Assembly (NCBI GenBank): GCA_963705125.1
Contig: CAVPIY010000006.1
Location: forward strand, 310,001-374,000
Source: UBA5072 sp963705125
GTDB taxonomy: Bacteria > Bacteroidota > Bacteroidia > Bacteroidales > UBA10428
Length of the DNA: 64,000 nucleotides
Direction of reading: 5' to 3'
In this document: in pieces, positions 19,258-26,932 of the stretch
Position numbering within the stretch: position 1 is the stretch's first letter
Layout: each line of letters begins with the position of its first letter
Made by a program: the position numbers and the translations under genes
Notes under the pieces: generated by a model
Told to the model about the DNA's origin: nothing
Seen by the model: the letters and a program-made list of their open reading frames with translations, nothing else
The model's database searches: none

Positions 19258-20757
19258 CTATTCTGGTTTCAGAAGCCACATGACCCCGTTAACATTGTCA
19301 TTGCCCCCGTATTGTTGGTTTATGGCTTCAGCAACGTTGTCAAAATTATTGTCCAGTTCACTCTGTGGATACATCCATCGTTTGGGAATCATTCCCCCGT
19401 TTTGTGTGTACGGTCCAACAACAAATTCGGGGATTCCTGTTCTGCGCTGGTTATAAAAGGCTTCCCAGCCTGAATTCAGGTAAAAGGAAAGGTACTTTTG
19501 TGTGTTGATCTGCTCCATGGCCTTACTGACATCAAATTTAACCAGGGATTCATTGAGATAGGTATTGATTTTTGAGGAGGATATGCTGTAGAATTGCATG
19601 GATGCTGTGATTCCCTTGCGATAATGATCGGCTGTATCTGCAGTTATCCACCCACGGAGAGCTGCTTCGGCCAGGTTAAATTCCAGTTCGGGATATCCGA
19701 CGGCGATGGAGGGCTCATTTGCCGGATCGGAATAGTACCGGGGATTCAGGGGTGATCCCTCTCCCTTTTCAGTCAGTCGTTGCACATTTTCATTCACATA
19801 GGCACCGGCATCAAGACCGCCGAAGGAGGAAAAACTGGTCTCATAACCCGGCTGACCTACTTCGATGGCCTTTCTTTCGGGATAGGCGAAGGTAAATAAC
19901 CGTGGATCCTTCCTGGCCTTTAGGAGATTAACAAAGGTCCTTTCCATATAGTTTGCAGTTTGGATTGACCGGTTGTTGAAAAGCGGATACCGGTTATCAT
20001 CCCGATCGTAAAAAACAAGTTGGGCCTGATCCTCTAGACTTGTAAAGATCGGATAAAGGCCAGGATTTTCGTATACTTCACGGAAACGTTCCGCAATGCG
20101 GAGATTCGCATGGTCTTTTTTTGCAGATAACGCGATCAATACCCTGATCTTAAAAGAATTAATCAGCTTTTTCCATTTTAGGATATCCCCGTTATACAGG
20201 ATATCCCCGGTGATTTCGCCCTTTGCATCATCCAATATTTCATTTGCTTCTTCCAGCTCCTGGAGAATTCCCAAAAAAACATCCTCCTGCTGGTCATATA
20301 TAGGCTTGAATACACCATCATCTCCTTGTATAGCTTCACTGTAAGGGATATCTCCGAAGGTCATTGTGAGTTGTGTAAAATAGTAAGCCCTGAAGAATTT
20401 TCCCAGTGCCATGTAGTTCATCAGGTCTCTTTTTTCGGCCTCCTGCATCATCTTGTAAACCTGCAGAAGTCCTCTGTAATAGTCATAATTAGTATAGTCA
20501 TCAAAACTCGCTCTTTGCCATCCATAGGCCTGGTCTGTACTGTAACCATCCGTGAAAACCAGGTATCGGCATGCATAGGCCGCACCAACCGATATTTCAT
20601 TAAAAGCACTGACTTCCAGGCTTGTCAGCAAGAGTGACGGATGTACCTCTGTAGGCTTATTGGGATCTTGGGTGAGTGTGTCAAAATCCGCACAGCCCAG
20701 AATACTAAAGAATATCAAAACGGCTAGACTATATTGAATGGATTTCATGACTTTCAT
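19258..20757 (-). CDS. SusD/RagB-family surface nutrient-binding lipoprotein
   Basis: 499-residue lipoprotein with signal peptide and lipobox Cys22 (FFSILGC). The early DPNKPTEVHPSLLLTS segment and the helical repeats that follow match the SusD_2 (SusD/RagB-like) family, which caps the matching SusC pore and captures ligand at the cell surface. It lies 3 nt after the susC gene and 16 nt before the phosphoesterase gene, so all three are almost certainly co-transcribed. The ligand cannot be read from the sequence. A second Met at codon 4 is an alternative start. Confidence 0.94.
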   Translation of the reverse strand: MKVMKSIQYSLAVLIFFSILGCADFDTLTQDPNKPTEVHPSLLLTSLEVSAFNEISVGAAYACRYLVFTDGYSTDQAYGWQRASFDDYTNYDYYRGLLQVYKMMQEAEKRDLMNYMALGKFFRAYYFTQLTMTFGDIPYSEAIQGDDGVFKPIYDQQEDVFLGILQELEEANEILDDAKGEITGDILYNGDILKWKKLINSFKIRVLIALSAKKDHANLRIAERFREVYENPGLYPIFTSLEDQAQLVFYDRDDNRYPLFNNRSIQTANYMERTFVNLLKARKDPRLFTFAYPERKAIEVGQPGYETSFSSFGGLDAGAYVNENVQRLTEKGEGSPLNPRYYSDPANEPSIAVGYPELEFNLAEAALRGWITADTADHYRKGITASMQFYSISSSKINTYLNESLVKFDVSKAMEQINTQKYLSFYLNSGWEAFYNQRRTGIPEFVVGPYTQNGGMIPKRWMYPQSELDNNFDNVAEAINQQYGGNDNVNGVMWLLKPE

Positions 20758-20760
20758 GGA

Positions 20761-23700
20761 TCACAGTATTAGGTTAATATTAAAGCCCAGATTCCGGGAA
20801 GAAGGGGTTTGGAGGTCGTCAACCCCGGTATCCGGATCTACATATTGAAGATGTGACCACATCCAGATATTCCGTCCGACAAAGGATACTGAGGCTTTCT
20901 GGACCGAAATCTTTGTCAACCATTTTTGCGGCAGATCAAAGGTCAGCGTTATTTCACGCAGTTTAATAAAAGAAGCATCAAATGTTACCGCTTCATCCGA
21001 AATATCATGATAATAATACTGGCACCAGTCGGACCAGTATACCGGTGTATCGTTGGTTTCATAGGTGCGGGTATCAGATACAATATTACCCTGGGCATCA
21101 TAGATCACTTCTCCTCCGGTTACCACCATCCCGTCTCCCACATAAGTGGGTGTGCCCGCAAGGTCATCTTCCCGGTATTTTGTTATCGTATTCGGATGCG
21201 TGCCACCCCAGTACATTTTACGGATGGTCTGCGACCAGATCAGTCCTTTGTAACGTCCGTCAAACAGGATGTTCAGCGTAATGAACTTATATTTGAATGA
21301 ATTGGAGAATCCCCAGGTCCAGTCGGGATCCTGGTAGCCCAGTTTTTTAATAAAGGGGTCCCATGTTGGCAGGCCGCCTTCAAGGATGATACTGCCATCT
21401 GAAGACTTGTTAAAAACCCAGCCACGGTAAAGGTCCATGCGCTCGCCGACTTTTACACCATTAAGATCATTAATTCCTTCGGGCAATTCAAGGAGGTACC
21501 TGCGGTGTCTGCTCCAATTCAGCATCATATCCCAGGTAACCGAATTTGCATTCTTCATGGGTGTAGCATTTAAAACCACCTCAAATCCTTCCCGTTTGTA
21601 TTTATTAGCGTTGATCAGTTTGGACTTGTATCCGGAAGCCTGGGATACCGGGAAATAGATGATGTCGTTTTCATCAATGGAATGATAATATGTAAGATCG
21701 AGACCTATGCGGTTCTTGATGAAACGGATGTCAGATCCGATCTCCCAGGTTGTCGATGTTTCGGGCTTAATGTCAGGATTTAGCTGACTGTTGGGAAAAT
21801 ATACGGAGGCATTGCTGTTCCAGTTAACCGAATTTTCATATACCGGAGTCGTACTGTAAATGTCCAGGTCATTGGAAACCTGTGCCCAGGAACCCCTCAC
21901 CTTCAGGAAAGGAATAGCATAAGGCATTCTGAATAGCTCGGAAATGACCGTACTGAGTGAAAGCGAAGGGTAGAAATAGGAATTGTTCTGAACGGGTAAA
22001 GCGGAAGACCAGTCATTTCTTGCTGTTATTCCCACGAATATGGCTTTCTTATAATTAACTTCCGCTGTTCCATACAGACTGTTCACCTTTTTCTGTTCCA
22101 GGGTGTTTTCTGCACGCACATCACCGGTTGAATTGGATAAATTATAAAATCCCGGTATGTTCAAGCCGGTTGTCCGGGAATAGAGGTAGTTATGTTCATA
22201 CCACCTGTTATTCCCGCCCAGCGAAAGGTTCATTTCCCATACATCTGACCAGTTCTTTCTATAATCAAGCAGAATGTCCGTGTTTAAATTAAAGTCCTTT
22301 TCCATTTGTACCTCATAATTGCCATCGGTAGGATCACTGTAAAGTATCATGCTTTTTGGGGTCTTCAGGTCTGACATCAGTCCGTACCAGTTCAATCCTG
22401 ACCGGACTTTCACAGAAAGATTCTCTGTGAAATCATAGGTAAGAGAGACCTGACCATAGTTCACGTCTTTATAATAGCCCTGCAGGTTTTCATAGGCCGT
22501 GAAATAGGGGTTATTATACCAGGTACGGTTATAGTGACGCTGCTGAAGGCCCTCCATACCCGGGTCCCAGTAATCCCGGAGATCGCGCACGTCGACATCT
22601 GTACCCATCCAGAGTAGCAGGTTATATATGTAATTTTGTGGCCCGTATGCACTCCTCGGGTAATTCGGGGTAAATTGCTTATTGTAGGAATAGGATGCGT
22701 CGGCTCTGAGCTTGTCACCGAGATTATAACCACCTGCAAGGCTTAATGTGACTGAATTCAGCTTGGTATTCGGGACCATACCATTCTGGTACAACTGGGT
22801 GATTGAGATCCGGTAATCGCCTTTTTCATTACTGCTTGAAACACTGAGGTTGTTGGTCGTAACAAGCCCCTGTTCGAGAAAATTCTTCAGATTATTTTTA
22901 CCCCGGGATACCCAGGGCGTGGGGATTCTTTCCCCGGTTTCCGGGTCGATCGGGCTGTCGTACTGGGCAATTTCCACAAATCCGCTGGCTGTATTCGGAT
23001 CCTTCTGATCGAGCCTGGGACCCCATATCCACCCGGAACCATCCTGGATGCCACCGCCCTTTCCGTCCACATACCAGTATTTGCCCCCGTATCCTGTGCC
23101 ATATTGCGTCTGAACCTCAGGTATGGCAACAAAGCCGGTTTCGAACAGGGTACTTGAGTTGAAGGCAACCTCAAAGCCCCTTTTGTTTTTCGATCCTGTT
23201 TTGGTTGTGATCATGATGGCACCATCCTTGCCGATTGATCCGTACAGGGCGGAAGCGGTTGTTCCCTTTAATACACTGATGTTCTCAACGTCATCCGAAC
23301 TTATATCCCACATATCGGTTCCATATGGAATACCGTTTATCACAATAAGCGGTTTACTTCCCCTCAGGCGAAACTCCGGGTTTTCATAGATCCCCGTTTT
23401 GTTATAAATGACCAGGCCTGCAACCCGGCCGGTCAGTGAACTGATCACGTTGGGCTCTTTTGCTTTTTCCATACTTGAACCATCCACTTCCTGCACAGAA
23501 TAACCCAGGGCTTTCTTTTCTTTCTGAATGCCGAGTGCGGTAACCACAATTTCCTCAATCTCAAGCTGACCCAGTTTCAGGATCACATCAATTACTGAAC
23601 GGTTTTCCACATGGATTTCCTGGGTCTCATATCCTATAAATGAGAAGACAAGCACCGCGTTTGGGCTGGCGGACACCTCATATTTCCCGTTGATATCCGT

Positions 23701-23868
23701 AACAGTACCTGTGGTAGTGCCCTTGATCAGAACTGTGGCGCCTGTTAAGCCCGTTCCATCATCACCCGAAACGACACTGCCTTTTATCGTAATTTCCTGG
23801 GCGGAAACCAGACCGGTCATCAGGTAAATCAAAAGGAGTGTCAGACTGCCAAAAATGTCTCGTTTCAT
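20761..23868 (-). CDS. SusC/RagA-family TonB-dependent outer-membrane transporter
   Basis: 1035-residue TonB-dependent receptor. A signal peptide (about 1-23) is followed by a carboxypeptidase-D-like plug extension (GSVVSGDDGTGLTGATVLIK), a TonB-box-like region (IEEIVVTALGIQKEKKALGY), the SusC-specific plug segment ISSLTGRVAGLVIYN and a long 22-strand barrel. It imports the ligand presented by the SusD partner using TonB energy. A 101-nt gap with an 11-bp inverted repeat separates it from the upstream five-repeat T9SS gene. No ECF sigma, anti-sigma or hybrid two-component regulator adjoins the locus in the window. Confidence 0.96.
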   Translation of the reverse strand: MKRDIFGSLTLLLIYLMTGLVSAQEITIKGSVVSGDDGTGLTGATVLIKGTTTGTVTDINGKYEVSASPNAVLVFSFIGYETQEIHVENRSVIDVILKLGQLEIEEIVVTALGIQKEKKALGYSVQEVDGSSMEKAKEPNVISSLTGRVAGLVIYNKTGIYENPEFRLRGSKPLIVINGIPYGTDMWDISSDDVENISVLKGTTASALYGSIGKDGAIMITTKTGSKNKRGFEVAFNSSTLFETGFVAIPEVQTQYGTGYGGKYWYVDGKGGGIQDGSGWIWGPRLDQKDPNTASGFVEIAQYDSPIDPETGERIPTPWVSRGKNNLKNFLEQGLVTTNNLSVSSSNEKGDYRISITQLYQNGMVPNTKLNSVTLSLAGGYNLGDKLRADASYSYNKQFTPNYPRSAYGPQNYIYNLLLWMGTDVDVRDLRDYWDPGMEGLQQRHYNRTWYNNPYFTAYENLQGYYKDVNYGQVSLTYDFTENLSVKVRSGLNWYGLMSDLKTPKSMILYSDPTDGNYEVQMEKDFNLNTDILLDYRKNWSDVWEMNLSLGGNNRWYEHNYLYSRTTGLNIPGFYNLSNSTGDVRAENTLEQKKVNSLYGTAEVNYKKAIFVGITARNDWSSALPVQNNSYFYPSLSLSTVISELFRMPYAIPFLKVRGSWAQVSNDLDIYSTTPVYENSVNWNSNASVYFPNSQLNPDIKPETSTTWEIGSDIRFIKNRIGLDLTYYHSIDENDIIYFPVSQASGYKSKLINANKYKREGFEVVLNATPMKNANSVTWDMMLNWSRHRRYLLELPEGINDLNGVKVGERMDLYRGWVFNKSSDGSIILEGGLPTWDPFIKKLGYQDPDWTWGFSNSFKYKFITLNILFDGRYKGLIWSQTIRKMYWGGTHPNTITKYREDDLAGTPTYVGDGMVVTGGEVIYDAQGNIVSDTRTYETNDTPVYWSDWCQYYYHDISDEAVTFDASFIKLREITLTFDLPQKWLTKISVQKASVSFVGRNIWMWSHLQYVDPDTGVDDLQTPSSRNLGFNINLIL

Positions 23869-23908
23869 CTACATGGATTTAATTTGACTTTGCACGTAAA
23901 TAATATAA

Positions 23909-23946
23909 TTTCAGGATGTATCGCATAAGTACGACACATCCTGAAA
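23909..23946. promoter_or_regulatory. 11-bp inverted repeat between the T9SS repeat gene and susC
   Basis: TTTCAGGATGT at 23909 and its exact complement ACATCCTGAAA at 23936 are separated by 16 nt. In the direction of transcription it lies 23 nt after one stop codon and 40 nt before the susC start. No U-run follows, so it may be an attenuator or an mRNA-stability hairpin that sets the ratio between the two products rather than a full terminator. Confidence 0.5.
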
Positions 23947-23969
23947 CGTATTTTATAAGTAGCAATAAT

Positions 23970-25733
23970 TTATTGAATTACAAGCTTCATGCTTGATTTT
24001 GATTCTCCTGTAAGGACTTCAATGAAATAGATCCCCTTATTCAGGGATGTCAGATCCAGGATCTTTTCACTGGTGAGACCAGACTGTTTCTGATCGAACA
24101 CGACTTTTCCGGTGAGGTTATACAGCGTAATCCTTTGTATCCTTTCCCCGTCTGCTGATCTCACTGTAACACGTCCGTCGCTGGGATTGGGGAACAGGGT
24201 TAATCTGTCTGCGGATTGGTGAGGTTTGATACCTGTAGGAGCCTCTTCAACCACGACAAAGGAAGTCTGCGCGTACAGATCATAACCGTCACAGCAGAAC
24301 AATCCGGCCCAGTATTCACCCGGGGCCAATTCATGGTTATCGGGATAACGGAACACCATGGTGCCATTTGATGCAGGTAAGTAAAACCAGGTAATTGAAC
24401 CGATGTCACCCGGAACATCACCCGGATTGTAAATACCAATCCAGTCTGTATCCACATAATTCGGGCTGTTATAATAGAATACAAGTGAATCTGTCGCGGC
24501 AAAAGTCAATGCAGAGGCTACAATGGACGGAACACTGGCGTCGGCAACTGCAAAACTGTACTTCGCTTTGATATTGTAAGCATCGCAACAAAGCAGGTAA
24601 ACAATATAATCTCCGGCATCCAGCGGATCAGAGAATTCGACCGTTCCTGAATCAGATGGTGCATAAACCCAGAGTGTTGCATCTGCACTGCCGGGAGATT
24701 CCCCTTTTTTATAAATGCCAATCCAGTCAGTATCAGTATAATCCATATCACGGTAATTCACCAGTATCTTGGCACCCAAGGGATAAACGCTGGCCGCAGT
24801 CTTCACATAAGTGCCCATAGCCCCGGCTTCAACCGTAAACACATCAGATCGTGCATATTCGGTTTCACTGGAGCCGCAGCAGAAGAGAACAGCAAAGTAG
24901 GATCCGCCCGAAAGGGTTCCGGGGAATGTTACGGTACCGGATTTGGATGGCACAGTTGTCCAGGCGACCGAGGAAACCAGGACCGGATCGTCACCTTCGA
25001 AGTAAATACCAATCCAGTCATCAGCGGCAAAATCTGGATCATTAAATGACATCTCGATCGGTGATCCGGCCGCAAATGAATTGCTTTTGGGTGTGAGAAA
25101 GGCAATATTGGCACCCATGACCTCAAATGTGCAGGCAGCTAAACTGTCATATCCGTCACAACATAACAGATAGGCATCATACATACCCGGGTCCAGGGCT
25201 GTATTGAATGTGAGGATGCCGCTGGAATCCGGAATATAATCCCAGTCAATGGACGGATTATCATTGCCGGGTTTTGTACCGGCAGGATAAATGCCAATCC
25301 AGTCGGTTTCTGAGAACCTGGGACTCAAATACGTAAATTCCATGGGATTGCCCTGAATAAAAGTGGGGAGAGAGGAAGTCAATACAGGTGCAACAACCTT
25401 GAAAACTTCGGATATGGCAATGGTGTCATATCCATCACAACAGAGCAGGAAGGCCTTGTAATCCCCTGTTTCGTCCGGAGCCTGAAGATACAGGGTGCCT
25501 GATCCGGCGGGAATGTAGTCCCATACAACTGAAGTCGTACCTTCGGGTGCATCCTCAATATGATAGATCCCGATCCAGTCGGTTTCTGAATATGCAGGAC
25601 TCACGTAAGTAAAACCTATTGAATCCTGTGGCAGGAAGAGTGACCCTGAGACAACCAGTGATTGTGCACGGGAAACAAAATCAACTCCGGCAAGGATGGT
25701 AAGAACCATCAGGATTGTGTAGAGTTTTTTCAT
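23970..25733 (-). CDS. Secreted T9SS protein with five DWIGIY/Cys-Cys repeats
   Basis: 587 residues: signal peptide (1-23), five repeats of about 93 residues, and a T9SS type A sorting domain (about 510-587, with LFPNPSDG and KGIYFIEV). Each repeat contains DWIGIY (starting at 52, 144, 239, 336 and 430) and, about 46 residues later, a vicinal Cys pair (98-99, 191-192, 285-286, 382-383, 480-481), usually LLCCDGYD. The repeats resemble the beta-sandwich SKICH-like fold with its DW(I/V)G signature and the two repeats of the phosphoesterase downstream, which lack the Cys pair. The product is probably anchored on or released from the cell surface. It opens the SusCD locus, so a ligand-binding or substrate-presenting role is inferred; no enzymatic motif is visible. 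Confidence 0.85.
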   Translation of the reverse strand: MKKLYTILMVLTILAGVDFVSRAQSLVVSGSLFLPQDSIGFTYVSPAYSETDWIGIYHIEDAPEGTTSVVWDYIPAGSGTLYLQAPDETGDYKAFLLCCDGYDTIAISEVFKVVAPVLTSSLPTFIQGNPMEFTYLSPRFSETDWIGIYPAGTKPGNDNPSIDWDYIPDSSGILTFNTALDPGMYDAYLLCCDGYDSLAACTFEVMGANIAFLTPKSNSFAAGSPIEMSFNDPDFAADDWIGIYFEGDDPVLVSSVAWTTVPSKSGTVTFPGTLSGGSYFAVLFCCGSSETEYARSDVFTVEAGAMGTYVKTAASVYPLGAKILVNYRDMDYTDTDWIGIYKKGESPGSADATLWVYAPSDSGTVEFSDPLDAGDYIVYLLCCDAYNIKAKYSFAVADASVPSIVASALTFAATDSLVFYYNSPNYVDTDWIGIYNPGDVPGDIGSITWFYLPASNGTMVFRYPDNHELAPGEYWAGLFCCDGYDLYAQTSFVVVEEAPTGIKPHQSADRLTLFPNPSDGRVTVRSADGERIQRITLYNLTGKVVFDQKQSGLTSEKILDLTSLNKGIYFIEVLTGESKSSMKLVIQ

Positions 25734-25935
25734 AATATAAAATTTGGGTTAGACAATCAGTTAATTATTATTATTGCTGAAGGAGCCAGTTTTTGTTAAA
25801 AATAAGCAATTTTTAGTTCATTGCCCCATAACTATTTTATAAATAACTTCTAATTAAGCCGCATCCCGTATTGTACGGTTCAATCTTAACCTGTTAATGA
25901 TTTGTGACAGGATCATCGCTGCCTTCAGATAACAT

Positions 25936-26580
25936 TCACAATTCAATGAAATAGATTATTCCGGCATTGAGGATTTGGCTGCGCGATGCAGCATAATAAT
26001 AATTGTCGGAACTTAGCGGGAAAATATTGGTCAGGCTGTGACAATATGCCACCCTTGCACCGAAAACCCCAAATGCAGTATGCCATTCAGCTGAAATTCC
26101 TACCGTAAAGCCAAACTCCCACTTACTTTCCAGGGGCTTCTGGTAATATGCACGATAGTAAGGGCTGTCGGCCATGTTAATGGTTTCTTTCTCATGCAAA
26201 CGATAGGAAATATATGGGCCGAGGATAAAGGCGAACCTGATTTTTTTGCTGCCGGCAATGAAGGCTGCGGTGACAGGCAAATCAAGTACCTGCAGATCCC
26301 TTGTATATGTGCCGATGGTGTCAAGATCTTCAATCCAGCCCTTTCCGGCATAATTCAGCTCAACCTGGGTGCCGATATGTTTTTCAGAAACATGCCTGAA
26401 AATGAGACCAAAGGAAGTGGTAGTTAACCAATTCTGGTTGATCGTCGGATCGAAACTGACGCGACAAAAACTGGCATTTGCAGTGGCGCCGATATATGTG
26501 GAAGGAACAAAGTTCTGCTGTGCACCCAGGTTCAATGTAAACATCAGGAGGAAGAAGACAGAGAGCTTGGTTTTCAGCAT
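25936..26580 (-). CDS. Outer-membrane beta-barrel protein (PorT-like)
   Basis: About 214 residues from the chosen ATG at 26580 (MLKTKLSVFFLL), which gives a normal signal peptide ending LNLGAQ; an upstream in-frame ATG at 26604 would add eight residues without improving it. The rest alternates polar and hydrophobic residues and ends in aromatic-rich strands (IYFIEL), as in small eight-stranded barrels of the Bacteroidetes PorT/OMP_b-brl_2 type. Specific function is unknown. It is a single gene transcribed toward the T9SS repeat gene, with 202 nt of gene-free AT-rich DNA between them. Confidence 0.72.
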   Translation of the reverse strand: MLKTKLSVFFLLMFTLNLGAQQNFVPSTYIGATANASFCRVSFDPTINQNWLTTTSFGLIFRHVSEKHIGTQVELNYAGKGWIEDLDTIGTYTRDLQVLDLPVTAAFIAGSKKIRFAFILGPYISYRLHEKETINMADSPYYRAYYQKPLESKWEFGFTVGISAEWHTAFGVFGARVAYCHSLTNIFPLSSDNYYYAASRSQILNAGIIYFIEL

Positions 26581-26631
26581 GATAACCAGTTTATCAATGA
26601 ACAAGGGTACAAAAAGATGATCTTGCCGGTA

Positions 26632-26889
26632 TCATGTCAGACTGTCTTCCAGCGCATCGATGACTTTTAAGGATACTTTCCGGGGATGCTTTTTGCGTAT
26701 TTCATTAAACATTTCCAAAGATTTAAAACCAAATTCCACCAACCCGACTGGATTTTTGTCATTATTATAACTGCCGATGCAAAATTCCAGCTTGGAGACG
26801 ATATCGTCAAATTCAGGTTGCTTTAGCTTTCGAAAGGCTTGTATAGCAAGTTCACAGGCATCACGGAGTTTTTCGCTTTTTGTATCCAT
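26632..26889 (-). CDS. Small soluble hypothetical protein
   Basis: 85 residues, mostly helical and charged (for example KLRDACELAIQAFRKLKQPE), with a single Cys and no signal peptide or membrane segment. No family was recognised. It lies between the acyl-ligase fusion and the barrel protein on the same strand, 43 nt and 51 nt away, so it may be co-transcribed with either. Confidence 0.55.
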   Translation of the reverse strand: MDTKSEKLRDACELAIQAFRKLKQPEFDDIVSKLEFCIGSYNNDKNPVGLVEFGFKSLEMFNEIRKKHPRKVSLKVIDALEDSLT

Positions 26890-26932
26890 GGAAAATAGGG
26901 TTTAATGATTATAAAGCTAAAGTTAATGATTT

